A stretch of 36,984 nucleotides of DNA from Paulinella micropora. Taxonomy: Eukaryota; Cercozoa; Imbricatea; Euglyphida. The DNA lies in assembly GCA_009731375.1 (NCBI GenBank), contig BJOX01000269.1, positions 119,356 through 156,339 of the forward strand, given 5' to 3'. The position numbers and the translations under genes are program-made. Positions 1 through 21,994 of this stretch are shown piece by piece. Within the stretch, counting starts at the first letter, position 1. Every line of letters begins with the position of its first letter. The notes beneath the pieces were generated by a model. The model searched no databases, was not told where the DNA came from, and saw nothing but the letters and a program-made list of their open reading frames with translations.

Positions 1-319
1 CCAGGGCTCGTTCCATAAGCGCCCCTTGCAGAACGAGCTCCCACCTCCATTACAGAGGACCCAGTAAGCAGATGGAGTTTCGAGACTGTTCGACAGTCTA
101 GTATAAACCGACAGAGCACTGTGGGTTTTATTCCGGGCTCAACAAGCGAGAAAGGGCACCCTGAGGGAACAGGATTGTGCTTCCCGTCGCTATTTCGGCA
201 TGTGACTTATAGGCGTATAGCTAGGCACACATAAGGCACCCCACCACGGGCCCAGCACACCCACACCATCCCCTTATTCTCTGTCTGTCGACAGATGGCA
301 CCCATTTCAAAAAACCAAG

Positions 320-365
<46 letters not shown>

Positions 366-458
366 GTAGATAGGTAGATAGGTAGGTAGGTAGGTAGGTA
401 GGTAGGTAGGTAGGTAGATAGATAGGTAGGTAGGTAGGTAGGTAGGTAGGTAGATAGG

Positions 459-521
<63 letters not shown>

Positions 522-524
522 GTA
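320..524. repeat. (GATA)n/(GGTA)n microsatellite
   Basis: Interrupted GATA and GGTA tetranucleotides directly 3' of the exon at 529-569. The long Tyr-Leu-Ser-Ile frames it produces are repeat translations, not genes. Confidence 0.95.
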
Positions 525-528
525 GTAC

Positions 529-5168
<4,640 letters not shown>

Positions 5169-5243
5169 CTGCATAAAGCAAACAGAGATCTATCTTTCTT
5201 TCTGACTCGGCACCCACGCCTTGCAGCGTTTGGCGGCTGACAA

Positions 5244-5307
<64 letters not shown>
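5244..5307. repeat. (CTAT)n array, left side of the LINE insertion
   Basis: About 16 CTAT units that run directly into the 5' end of the truncated LINE copy (junction near 5308). The array at 9828-9986 continues in the same orientation on the other side of the LINE pair. Confidence 0.9.
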
Positions 5308-5308
<1 letters not shown>

Positions 5309-5309
5309 C

Positions 5310-5974
5310 AAGAAGTGTATACTGATCGAACTCACGTGCCCGGTCGAGGAAAACATCCTTGACGCACGAGCCTACAAGACCAGCCGATACAATGGGCTCA
5401 AATCTCAAATCGAGGACAACGGATGGACCTGCCACCTTCGACCAATCGAATGCGGGGCTCGCGGCATGGTATCGTTCTCTGTTCATCGATGTTTCCGCGC
5501 CTTGGGTTTTTCCCATCCCCAATCCAAATCCCTTTGCTTCAAGCTATCCTCCTGCGTAGCTCGTTGCTCTTTTGCGATTTATCGCTCCTGTGCAGTCAAA
5601 AATTGGACTAATCTTCCTCTAGTCCGTATTGGTGACTGCATTCCATCATAGCCGTCCAGTGTTGCATAGCCCGGGCTAGGTCCCTGCGGGGGTTTAGGCC
5701 TCATACAATGTCATCATTGTAGCTTGCGCAAGCTTACGGTGCTCAAAACACTTGGACTAACGGCTTCCTTTTCTTTCTCTTCTTCCTTATCCTCCCACTC
5801 TCCATTCCTAGATTGCCTTTTTCTTCAACGTCCTTCCTCCTCTTCTTTTTCCAGAACACAGTCTACCCGTGATTCCCATCCCGGACACATGCACAGTACA
5901 CAAATTATTGTTTGATGTGAAACTGCGTTCCTTTGCAAGGACTACATTCCTTTGCGACATCTCATCCATATGTG
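5310..5974 (+). mobile_element. 5'-truncated LINE copy (REL-endonuclease C-terminus and 3' UTR)
   Basis: About 98% identical to 9175-9827, the 3' end of the adjacent longer element, with scattered substitutions and a few small indels. It begins inside the endonuclease-domain coding region, keeps the ORF end (stop at 5649-5651) and the full 3' UTR including the palindrome AGCTTGCGCAAGCT, and ends at ..GACATCTCAT. The next base starts the longer copy, so the two are head-to-tail with no microsatellite between them. 5' truncation is typical of target-primed reverse transcription. Confidence 0.85.
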
Positions 5975-8900
5975 ACCCCGTCGCGGCGATAAAGCGCGGC
6001 AACCAAACCTTTCTCCTTTTTCTTCTTGGGCTGACAACCCTGGCTTAAACGAAGAGGCTTGCTTCCCCTAAGTTAAGCCGTAAGTTACAAAAACTACATG
6101 CGAAAACCTACCGACGCACCGCTATTCCCTCCGGAGTGGCCGCCGTCACCCTCCCAGTGCGTGCTCTGCACCGCCTGAACCCCCTGGAGAAGATTTTGCT
6201 CATGTTCACCCTTACGAAGACCTTTCGGGCCTCCTCGAAAAGAAGAGCCCAAAAGCGCACGTCCATCCGGACTACAAGTCGCAACCCGGCATTATCAACC
6301 TGGATTCCACCCACTGTGTTGACGCCGAGACATACTCCCATTTCGTCCATCGGACAAGAAGTGCCCCGAAAGAACCAACCGAAAGAAGAAAACGCCTGGT
6401 ATTGCCATCAACACCAAGCGAATGGAAAGGCATTGAAGAAGAACTCCAATCCGCACTCCCTCTCATCCTCCCCTCCTCTCTCATCAAACGCTTGTCGTGT
6501 GACGAAGCAGTAGCGAAATTTGAAAGATATCTCTACGACTTCATATCACAACGGGTACCTCAAACAAAAACACAAGAACAAACTCATGAGCGCAAAAACC
6601 GCCACGTAACCCGGCTCCAAACAGAACTCACGCAAAACCGACAACAAAAACTGGCCCAAAAGAGACATCTGCGAGAACTCAAAAGGGCAGGTTTGATTCC
6701 AGCTGCTGTTGCAAAAAGCCTGCAAAAAACTTGGCAAGTATTATTGAAAACCGGTAACCACCTCCGCCGTCGTCTCAAGGAAGCAACTTTAACCTCCGCT
6801 CAACGACAAGCTAATACACGCTTCCGATCTGACCCTCATACGTTTGCCAAAAATCTGTTTCATCCCCCCTCAACCCAAACCACTTGCTCCCTATCCAAAG
6901 AAGACTGCGATTCCTACTTTCCCAACCTATACAGAGACGCTAATCGTGAANNNNNNNNNNTGAGATGATTCGCCCACCTCTACCAACTGTGCCCTTTGAC
7001 CTCAAACCACCATCCTTCTGGAAACCAAAAGATCTGTGCTTGCTAAGCGTAATGGTGCAGCCCCTGGCAGAGATGGTATTAGCTACCTTGTTTACAAGAG
7101 ACTTCCCACCGCTTTATTTTTCTTACACAAACTCATTGTCAAGTGTTGGACAACTGATGTTGCTAACAGCTGGGCCCACGCTGCTATCTCCCTCCTTCAT
7201 AAAGACGGCGATCCACTTCAGGCCTCAAACTATCGTCCGATTGCTCTGACAAACTGCTCGGGTAAGGTATTTTTCTCTCTGTGATCAAAACGACTGGTGA
7301 GTTGTTTACTGGATAACAAATACTTTGACAGAGCGAAACAAAAAGGTTTCGTCAGTAACGTTGCAGGATGCCCCGAACACATTGCTGCAACAAAGGGTAC
7401 CATCAGAAATGCAGAAGATCACTATCACCAACTGGTCATAGCATGGATTGACCTAAAAAACGCTTTTGGAAGCGTAAATCACAACTTGATCCAGTTTGCT
7501 CTCTGGTGGTACCACGTGCCCCCTATGTTTGCACGCATAATCTTCTTATATTACGAACTCTTGGTAGCCACAATCGAAGGGAAAGAATGGTCGTCAGAAC
7601 CCTTTGTTTTTGCTGTGGGCGTCGTTCAAGGATGCTGCATCTCTCCTCTCCTTTTCAATATAGTTTTCAATTTGCTACTTGACCTCCTATCATCCTTGAC
7701 CAAAAACAACGGATACCACTTCAAACACAAAAACTCAACGGATGAAATAATTGTGCACGAAGCTGCCTATGCTGACGACCTCAAACTACACAGCCGATCC
7801 ACGAAACACTGTCAATCGTCCATCAACATGATAGACAAATTTCTGACATGGACCAGAACAATGGCCGCGAAACCGCCCAAATGCAAAAGCCTTGCTTTCA
7901 AATATTGGACTAAAGCCGATGACCGCAAGGGTCTCAAACGATTAATGCCGATATCGTTCCCACCTTTCGACCCCGCCCTTACCATTACTGGCAAACCAAT
8001 TGACTTCATCGCTGACAAGCCTTTCAAAGACCTCGGATGGATTGTCTACCATGACCTCAGCGAAAACGAACAACGAGCAGAAATCCAAAAGAAGTTCATT
8101 CTATCTATGCAAGCCATCGATAGCTGCTCGATCAATGGTTTTATGAAACTTTGGCTCTACCAACATTATGCTGTCCAATCACTTGCCTGGCCATTTCTCA
8201 TTGATGACCTCTGCTTATCTTTCGCCAAAACCCTTGAAAAAATTGCGACCCGCTTCCTCAAAAAATGGGCCAATATCTACAAAAGAGCTCTGGTGCCTTT
8301 ACCGCCCATGCTCGAAATTCGGTCTACAGCTCCAGTCCATCGTCTCTTTTTACCAGCGACTTCAAATCAACCGTGCTCAAATGCTGAAGTACTGCCCAGA
8401 TAAACACCTCTCGTCCATCTATGCGATGAACCTGACGAAACACGAAACGTTTCGAACTATCTGAAAACCAGAGCCTGTGCTCGAAAAGCTTGAGGCACAA
8501 GTTGATTTTGAATTCAAACATCGAGGCCAATCCGATCATCTCGGACTTGGCCATGGTCGCTACCCAAAAGAACATTCCATCACAGACCGCAAAGACAGGA
8601 TTTTAGAATTAGCTGCTGAGACAATACTTGAGACAACCACAGTGCATGATATGGACAAAGCTATGCAAGGGTGCTTTCTTCGTTTTGAAGACGCATGCCC
8701 CTTTGACCTCTTCTAGACTCGCCTCATCGGAACCCGTGGGTCATCAACGCAAACACAAACTCAGTTATTACCCCCGACCTTAGACGTCTGTGGAGAATCA
8801 TTCCCAACAACAAGTGTGCTCTCTGTTCTGGTCAAGCACATTTATGTCACATCCTCTCCTGCCATGTTGCCCTCAAACAAGGCCGTTATACCTGGCGTCA

Positions 8901-9826
8901 CGACTCTGTGCTCTGCACTATTGAAGCTCCCCTTCAAAAACACATCGAGAGCCATAACAAACGCTCCCCTATAGACCAAAATGAATCAAAGTCTATGTTT
9001 GTGAAAGAGGGCGAGCAGAAGCCTAAGGGGCAGTCATTTCACCGTCCATCTCTGCTCGACACCGCAAACGATTGGCAGCTCCAAACCCAATACACCGGTT
9101 CTGAGCAAGCCTTTCCTGTCCACATCTGTGTCACTGACCTCCGCCCCGATATTGTTGTCTGGTCATTGTCTACCAAGAAGTGTATACTGATCGAACTCAC
9201 GTGCCCGGTCGAGGAAAACATCCTTGACGCACGAGCCTACAAGACCAGCCGATACAATGGGCTCAAATCTCAAATCGAGGACAACGGATGGACCTGCCAC
9301 CTTCGACCAATCGAATGCGGGGCTCGCGGCATGGTATCGTTCTCTGTTCATCGATGTTTCCGCGCCTTGGGTTTTTCCCATCCCCAATCCAAATCCCTTT
9401 GCTTCAAGCTATCGTCCTGCGTAGCTCGTTGCTCTTTTGCGATTTATCGCTCCTGTGCAGTCAAAAATTGGACTAATCTTCCTCTAGTCCGTATCGGTGA
9501 CTGCATTCCGTCATAGCCGTCCAGTGTTGCATAGCCCGGGCTAGGTCCCTTCGGGGGTTTAGGCCTTATACAATGTCATCATTGTAGCTTGCGCAAGCTT
9601 ACGGTGCTCAAAACACTTGGACTAACGGCTTCCTTTTCTTTCCCTTCTTCCTTATCCTCCCCACTCTCCATTCCTAGATTGCCTTTTTCTTCAACGTCCT
9701 CCTCTTCTTTTTTCCAGAACACAGTCTACCCGTGATTCCCATCCCGGACACATGCACAGTACACAAATTACTGTTTGATGTGAAACTGCGTTCCTTTGCA
9801 AGGACTACATTCCTTTGCGACATCTC

Positions 9827-9827
<1 letters not shown>
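5975..9827 (+). mobile_element. Non-LTR retrotransposon with restriction-like endonuclease (R2/NeSL-type organisation)
   Basis: One ORF region (about 6080-9516) with an N-terminal Cys/His patch (CVLC then HVH), reverse transcriptase and a C-terminal zinc knuckle plus restriction-like endonuclease, followed by a 3' UTR of about 310 nt that ends in CATCTCAT and passes straight into (CTAT)n. This layout (RT first, PD..ELT endonuclease at the C-terminus) is that of the REL-endonuclease group of LINEs, many of which are target specific. It lies in sense opposite to the host gene, in its intron or 3' flank. The coding region is broken, so this copy is inactive. Confidence 0.85.
6080..9516 (+). pseudogene. 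LINE ORF: reverse transcriptase and REL endonuclease, broken
   Basis: Reverse transcriptase signatures are clear: AAPGRDGISYLVYK, NYRPIALTN, the Asp-bearing WIDLKNAFGSV, QGCCISPLLFN and the catalytic YADD near 7770. The C-terminal part has a CCHC knuckle (CALC then HLCHILSCH, near 8815-8860) and the endonuclease core RPDIVV, then K, then IELTCP (near 9147-9205). N-terminal of the RT is a basic helical region ending in a conserved-type YF..LYRDANRE. Breaks: frameshift near 6165-6180, 10-base gap at 6951-6960, frameshift near 7030, in-frame TGA at 7282-7284, frameshift near 8300, stop near 8462, and shifts near 8680-8720. Motif residues survive, so inactivation looks fairly recent. The ORF ends at TAG 9514-9516. 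Confidence 0.85.
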
Positions 9828-9890
<63 letters not shown>

Positions 9891-9923
9891 GTCTATCTGT
9901 CTATCTGTCTATCTGTCAGTCTG

Positions 9924-9984
<61 letters not shown>

Positions 9985-9986
9985 TT
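9828..9986. repeat. (CTAT)n array, 3' tail side of the LINE
   Basis: CTAT/CTGT units directly abutting the LINE 3' end. It could be a reverse-transcribed tail, part of the target, or both. Confidence 0.9.
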
Positions 9987-10024
9987 TAGGCTCTTCTTAG
10001 TTCAGTGCTCTTCCCCAGCCCCCT

Positions 10025-10096
10025 ACCCAGTCGCCGATAGGCGGCGGGGTGGAATGGATGCCTATGTCTTCGGATATGCAGAGCTGACAGACCAAA
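10025..10096 (+). repeat. 65-bp dispersed element, copy in + orientation
   Basis: Contains GGAATGGATGCCTATGTCTT, then CGGATATGCAGAGCTG. Related copies lie at 1797-1860 and 13069-13137 on the minus strand, and a partial one at 12750-12780. Each is adjacent to GATA or CTAT arrays. It may be the end of a SINE-like or other short repeat; it has no coding signal. Confidence 0.7.
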
Positions 10097-10100
10097 CATA

Positions 10101-10106
10101 TTTATT
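10101..10106 (-). promoter_or_regulatory. Polyadenylation signal AATAAA of the coiled-coil host gene
   Basis: AATAAA on the minus strand about 145 nt after the TGA at 10248. It lies at the edge of a 65-bp dispersed repeat, so the 3' end of the transcript probably falls in or before that repeat. Confidence 0.45.
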
Positions 10107-10247
10107 TTAGGTCAAGCGCCTGCGGAGCTGTGCAGTTCATGAGCTGCTGCACATAAAAACTAGTCTGAAGACTGATTGCAATAGTTTTCTCCAAATTTTC
10201 ACGGGGATCACGGTCAAAATGTTTGCTACTTGTAATCTGCCCCATGT

Positions 10248-17223
<6,976 letters not shown>

Positions 17224-17365
17224 GAGTGTCTCATGGAGATGGTTCGCGAATGCCCGCTTGCAGGCCACCTGGACAGAAATTTGGCACTAATTTGGCTGAA
17301 ATTTGATCAACAAACCCACGTGTGAGTTCTGTTTACTCAAACGTGAAGTGTCAAATATGCTACAC

Positions 17366-17371
17366 ATTGCA
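17366..17371. other. Left target-site duplication ATTGCA
   Basis: ATTGCA directly before the left terminal repeat is identical to 36693-36698 after the right one. Six-base duplications are what Maverick/polinton rve integrases leave. Confidence 0.93.
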
Positions 17372-17500
17372 AGTAGTATAATATGAAATTTACAAGGGTC
17401 GTTTTTTCGTTCCTCAAAACGACCTCATAAATTTCATTTCTCTTCTCCTATTGATTTGGTGCACAATCAATACGAGAGCACAAAACACCCCAAAGAGCCC
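17372..17500 (+). repeat. Left terminal inverted repeat, 129 bp
   Basis: Starts AGTAGTATAATATG and matches the reverse complement of 36564-36692 with 5 mismatches and no indel (about 96%). The 5'-AG terminus is typical of polintons. Confidence 0.95.
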
Positions 17501-17564
17501 TCCACAGAGCACGCACGAAAAACATATATGTATTGTAAAAAGAAAAATTTCGTCTTTGATATAG

Positions 17565-17741
17565 ATGGAACGCAAGCAGAAGAGAGCGGAATATGTAAAG
17601 GAAAGAAGAAAACAGAAATATACATGTGTATGTGGTAAGGTAATAGGGATATATGGAAATAGAGACTACTTCGCAGAGAAAGAAGACTTTATGATAGGAG
17701 GACATAAAGTTATTCGTATAATTCGTAGAATGACTACATAG
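17565..17741 (+). CDS. Small basic protein, 58 aa, unknown
   Basis: Not recognised. The ORF opens with ATG at 17565 and ends at TAG. The N-terminal half is Lys/Arg-rich (residues 1-19), followed by TCVCGKVIGIYGNRDY, a possible half zinc site, and a basic tail. It is the first ORF inside the left terminal repeat. Short charged proteins with a Cys-x-Cys patch are common near the ends of such elements, but no function can be assigned. It could also be non-coding. Confidence 0.45.
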   Translation: MERKQKRAEYVKERRKQKYTCVCGKVIGIYGNRDYFAEKEDFMIGGHKVIRIIRRMTT

Positions 17742-17762
17742 AAAGATATTATAAAAATAAAA

Positions 17763-17800
17763 TGTAAAATCATTTAAAGAAATAAATATTATTACTTATA
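17763..17800 (+). promoter_or_regulatory. Shared upstream element, probable early promoter
   Basis: TAAAATCATTTAAAGAAATA then AAT.TTATTACTTATA ends 5 bp before the ATG at 17805 and recurs almost unchanged at 18083-18121 before the next gene. The match covers about 35 of 38 bases outside any coding region. Confidence 0.6.
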
Positions 17801-17804
17801 TAAT

Positions 17805-18080
17805 ATGTCTTCTATAATGATACAAGCGGACAAGGAATTGAAAGAACTATACAACTTACATTTTCCAGAAGCATTAGCAGACGATAGAATGATTAAGAAA
17901 TACACTAGAAGAGAAACGCTTCAACGATATAGCAAAGCCTTTAAGTTTTGGGATGAACAGAAAAACAAAGCATTAGAGACTCCAACAATGTTGAATATTC
18001 GCAAATGGCAAATTTTTGAAGAAACAATCGCACAACTTAAATTAAGGGTGATGATTGTATTAAATAATAATTTAATTTAA
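17805..18080 (+). CDS. Hypothetical protein, 91 aa
   Basis: Not recognised. Intact ORF from ATG 17805 to TAA. The protein is helical and rich in Lys, Glu and Leu (LYNLHFPEALADDRMIKKY near the N-terminus; a Trp-bearing helix FKFWDEQ in the middle). No membrane segment or signal peptide. It has the strong shared promoter-like element directly upstream and is followed by the same element before the next ORF, so these two may be co-regulated early genes. Confidence 0.65.
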   Translation: MSSIMIQADKELKELYNLHFPEALADDRMIKKYTRRETLQRYSKAFKFWDEQKNKALETPTMLNIRKWQIFEETIAQLKLRVMIVLNNNLI

Positions 18081-18082
18081 AA

Positions 18083-18121
18083 CGTAAAACCATTTAAAGA
18101 AATAAATTATATTACTTATAA
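18083..18121 (+). promoter_or_regulatory. Second copy of the shared upstream element
   Basis: GTAAAACCATTTAAAGAAAT then AAATTATATTACTTATA, ending 7 bp before the ATG at 18129. Near-identical to 17763-17800 while the downstream coding sequences are unrelated. Confidence 0.6.
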
Positions 18122-18128
18122 TATAGAT

Positions 18129-18303
18129 ATGGGGAGACACAAGAAATATCTCACACCTGAGGACAAACAAAAGGCTAACTCCGAAAAGGCTCTTGCATAT
18201 TACAAAAGAAATAAGGATGAAATTAATAAAAAGGAAGGAGCAATTAAAAGCACGAAACAGAAAACTTAAGGAATATGAAGAAATGAAGGCGAGAGGAGTA
18301 TAA
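18129..18303 (+). pseudogene. Small basic helical protein, frameshifted
   Basis: Not recognised in detail. From ATG 18129 the frame runs 46 codons to a TAA at 18267. A one-base shift near 18230, in an A-rich run (AATAAAAAGG), joins it to a second frame with the same Lys/Arg/Glu-rich character that ends at TAA 18301-18303, giving about 57 codons. The opening RHKKYLTPEDKQKAN and repeated YY/KRN pattern resemble small basic ORFs seen in large DNA viruses of protists. The shift may be a mutation or a homopolymer error. Confidence 0.5.
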
Positions 18304-18445
18304 AAAAACAAAAAAAACGAAAAATGATTTTTTGTCATAAATGAATTTCATGTTAAAGGTAAGACAATCTTATATATATAAAAAGGTAAAACAATTTAAT
18401 TTATTTTCATTATTTTTAATATCCTCACTAATATAAAAGTAAAAT

Positions 18446-21400
18446 ATGCCACCACCATTACCGCCCAGACTAACGAAGAAAATGTAGAACTAGCGAAGGT
18501 AAGGGCGAATTTGAGGAAAACTACAACAAGAGAAAACAAAAGGAAATTTAAAGTAGTAGAGTTAAAATCTATGCGAGACAATAGATTAAACTCTCTTACA
18601 TACGAGAAGCAAGGATTAGACATAAACTTTTATGATACTGATGTATTAGAGCGAGAGGTTCTACTTCCTATACTATTAGATGCGAAAAGAAATAGTATGA
18701 CAGGAAATGCTGATGTTCATATCACTATAACATACATAACAGACCACGAAGAATTGAATAGATATTATAAAAAGAAAACATTTAATTCTTTTCAAATAAA
18801 AAACTATGATGATTTTATTGAAATGTTGAATGACTTTAACATAAGCAATATTCAAGCATCTGGATTAGGTTATGAATGAATCATTGAATATACTAAGGTA
18901 GTAGTAATTCAAGAAAACGGAGGAGGATGCTATGAGGGAAAATACAAAAGCAAACAAGCGAAATATGAGAAAAGTATATTAATATCTCTCGCTAGCAAAA
19001 ATAATAATTGCTTATTCTTCCTTTGCAAAGACATTCTTAATATGCCACTTATTAACAGAAAAAGATGTAATGATATTAGAGAACAATTCAACTTTCTAAT
19101 GATTGCCCTATACCATTCTCTACCGCCGTAAAAATCCTTAATACTTTGATAAAGGCAGGAAAGACATACGAAATAACAAATTCTCTAACAAAGGAGACAA
19201 TAAGCATAAACGAAATAGGAGAAGAAGCGGATATTATTATTTACTTAGAGAATAACCACTATTTTGGATTAATTAAAAGATGTAAAAAGAAATGTGAAAA
19301 TGCTTAAGTATTTACTAAACATACTTGTAATCCAAAAGTTATTAATTATGCGAATAGAGAAATATTAAAGAATGGAAAGAGATATTTAATAACGAAGTCT
19401 CATAAAGAAAAATATAATAACAAAGATGAAGTTCTTCATTACGACCTGGAAACTTTTAAAATAACACGCTCGCTGACGGCTTTGATATTCACGACTGCTA
19501 TATAGTCGGATATACTCAAGGGACGAAAGGATTTAAATATTATGCTGGTATTGATTGTATTTCTAAATTTCTTGATTTAGTCTTAGAGAGAGGAAGAAAA
19601 TTAGCAATAGAATGGGCTAACAAACAACTACACAACCCAGTCAAGAAAGTAGCAGGAGTAAGAAAAAATATAAATAAAGATGAAGAACCACCAATTTTAT
19701 ATGTGAATGGTTTTAACGGGGCGAACTTTGACCACTACTTTATTAAACAGGAATTAATAAGAAGAGGTATCAAACCAAAATCTCACATGATTAATAACTG
19801 CTCAATAATCTCTTTACAATTTGAAAATATTAAAATGTGGGATATGTGTCACTTGAAGCATACTCAGGGAACGTTAAAAGAAAACTTAGAAAATATGAAA
19901 TGCAAAACTCTTAAAGGAGATTTTGACCACGATAAGGCATCTACTTGGTAAACAATGAGTGAAGAATTAAGAAATAAGTGTCTTGAATATTTGAAGTGTG
20001 ATGTTAAACACTCGGTGAATTTAACTTCATATATTTCAACTTCAAGCCTTGCTTTCAATATCTGGAAGAAAATGATTGATGGTAAGCACGACCGGTAAGA
20101 CTTCCAACTATTGAACAAGAGAATGCATTTAGAAAAGCTGTTATCCGGCGGAGCAAGAACATATCCAAGCAAAAAAAGATTTATTTCAAAACAATACAAG
20201 GACTACTTAGCAGGGAAAATCACATTTGATGAATTAACCGATTATTTAGTTGATGCGGATGTTGTATCTTTATACCCCACAGCGATGCTTAATTTATTTA
20301 TGGTTGGAGAAATTAAATCGGCTATCGCACCATTTGATTATAATAATCTCCCTATCGGTATTTACAATGGTGATTATATCTCTCCAAAAGATATATTACA
20401 TTCTAGAATAGGACAGAGAAAAAAAATGTGCTCATTAAAGTGGAATTTAGCCGATATGAAATACCAATGGCTTACAAGTGTTGATATTGAAGATATGATT
20501 AAGCAAGGCTACGATATAACAATTTATAAATGATACTATACAGAGGAGGCAGAAACCAGTATTCAAAGAATATATATTAGAAATGTTTAAGGCGAAAGAG
20601 AATAGTGAGAAAGGCACACCGCAATATTTATTAGCCAAACTATTTATGAATTCGTTATACGGAAAGATGATACAACGACCTATCCCAACAGAAGCAGAAT
20701 ATATTAAATCAAATGAGGAGTATTGGAAATTTTGGACGAAAAATTATATATCCGATGTGGTTGAATTCAAAGATAAAGACGGAAACAAACTTTGGCACGT
20801 ATCTGGAATTCCTAGAAAGGAAGAAATAATTGAAGAGAGCATAACTAAACCTTCTCACTACGGTGCTTTCATTCTAGCATATAGCAGGCGAATTATGTAT
20901 AACTACATAAAAGAGTCTAATCCAAATAAAGACATAGAGGCTGATTTCTATTACACAGATACCGATAGTCTAGTGTTGCATGTTAGGTTTGCCAAACTAA
21001 TTAAAAGACTTGATGATAAATCTCTTGGTGGAACAACAGACGACTTAGGAGATTGTTGTAAGATAATAAGAGGAATATGGATTGCTCCTAAATTGTATAT
21101 GTTAGAATTTACAACGAATGAAGCCTTTCTCCCTTACCTTACTAAGAATGACTTGAAACATAAAGACAAAGGTATTCATATAATTGAATGCTACGAAAAT
21201 GAAGGAGTAAAAAAGAGATACTACCACCTCAGAGGTAAGGGGCTGAATTCAAAAGGGTTAAACCCAGAAGTATATGAAAAGATGGATTTAGGTGAAAGCA
21301 TTGAAAATGTTAGAGATTTTCAAATGAAAAAATCCATTTATCGCGAAATAGCAAACAGCAAAACATTAACCCTTTCAGCATAGTTCATACTACAAACATA

Positions 21401-21505
21401 AAAAAGAAAGTTAATGAGAATAAATGGTGCGGTCGTGAGTTTATCAATAAAAATGATAGTATCCCGCACGGATATCAAACGATGTTTATGAGCAAGCGAA
21501 AATGA
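18446..21505 (+). pseudogene. polB: Protein-primed family B DNA polymerase, broken by several stops and shifts
   Basis: Replicates the linear element by protein priming. All landmarks lie in order on one strand: a Cys-rich N-terminal stretch (RCKKKCEN, HTC), Exo I HYDLETF (Asp codon 19443), Exo II NGFNGANFDHY (near 19710), Exo III CLEYLKCDV (near 19980), Pol A DVVSLYPTAML (near 20257), Pol B AKLFMNSLYGK (near 20637) and Pol C YYTDTDSLV (near 20950), then the C-terminal WCGREFI to TGA 21503-21505. About 1,020 codons, normal for this family. Lesions: shifts near 18480, 19095, 19460, 20100, 20145, 20555 and 21375; in-frame stops at 18877 (TGA), 19303 (TAA), 19949 (TAA) and 20531 (TGA). The C-terminus overlaps the hairpin at 21481-21538. 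ATG 18446 is preceded by an AT-rich region with TATATATA. Confidence 0.93.
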
Positions 21506-21538
21506 GCATAGCGAATGAAAGCGATGCTCATAAATATC
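21481..21538. terminator. Gene-end hairpin 1 (end of polB)
   Basis: Arms GATGTTTATGAGCA (21481-21494) and TGCTCATAAATATC (21525-21538) pair over 14 bp with one G-T. The loop has GCGAA.ATGAG motifs shared with other hairpins. It overlaps the polB stop codon. Confidence 0.7.
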
Positions 21539-21545
21539 ATTAATT

Positions 21546-21560
21546 AATTTTTTTCTATAA
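21546..21560 (+). promoter_or_regulatory. AT-rich upstream element ATTTTTTTCTATAA
   Basis: Lies 26 nt before the ATG at 21587. The identical 14-mer occurs on the minus strand at 25450-25437, upstream of the MCP gene, making it a candidate promoter motif. Confidence 0.45.
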
Positions 21561-21586
21561 TTTTTTTTACCAGTCTATATAGACCA

Positions 21587-21859
21587 ATGATCACCCTCAC
21601 CAGACTATGTGAGAAGTTTGAGAAACTCTCTATTGAAAATAAAAAAGAAACATTTCTCTTACCGAATACTGACGAAATCCAAATGATTGAAAATGCACGG
21701 GCAGGCAAGCCAAGGGATATTTTTCCATTTGGTAAGTATAAAGGTAAGAAAATTCAAAATGTGGCGGTTATTGATAAGCCATAACTTGAATGGGTAATGA
21801 AACAGCCGTGGTTTGAGAAATTTACTGACATTAAAAGTGAAGTAAAAAAATATTTATAA
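21587..21859 (+). pseudogene. DUF3820-like small protein with one in-frame stop
   Basis: The region FPFGKYKGKKIQNV followed, after an in-frame TAA at 21782-21784, by LEWVMKQPWF matches the pattern FGKYKG...YLEWLL..PWF of DUF3820-type domains, which are also found at exonuclease X C-termini and in phages. The TAA stands where the family has Tyr, so a single base change explains the break. 90 codons to TAA 21857. Role unknown; placement after polymerase suggests nucleic-acid metabolism. The hairpin at 21862 begins 2 nt after the stop. Confidence 0.65.
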
Positions 21860-21861
21860 TT

Positions 21862-21914
21862 GATATTCGTAAATCCACACTCCCGCTACCGCTCCCGTGT
21901 GTTTTACGAACATC
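21862..21914. terminator. Gene-end hairpin 2
   Basis: GATATTCGTAAA (21862-21873) pairs with TTTACGAACATC (21903-21914), with an inner CACAC/GTGTG pair. The loop CTCCCGCTACCGCTCCCG is the complement of loop motifs in other hairpins. Starts 2 nt after the stop of the 21587 gene. Confidence 0.7.
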
Positions 21915-21994
21915 GTCTCCATTAATTTTTTTTTTAATTTTTATTGATGTTTGTGAAACGAGAGCGCGATTCTAAAATATCTTTATATATATCA

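Noticed and set aside
5359-5651. Independent host gene in the truncated LINE copy
   Set aside because: The sequence is about 98% identical to the LINE endonuclease C-terminus at 9224-9516.
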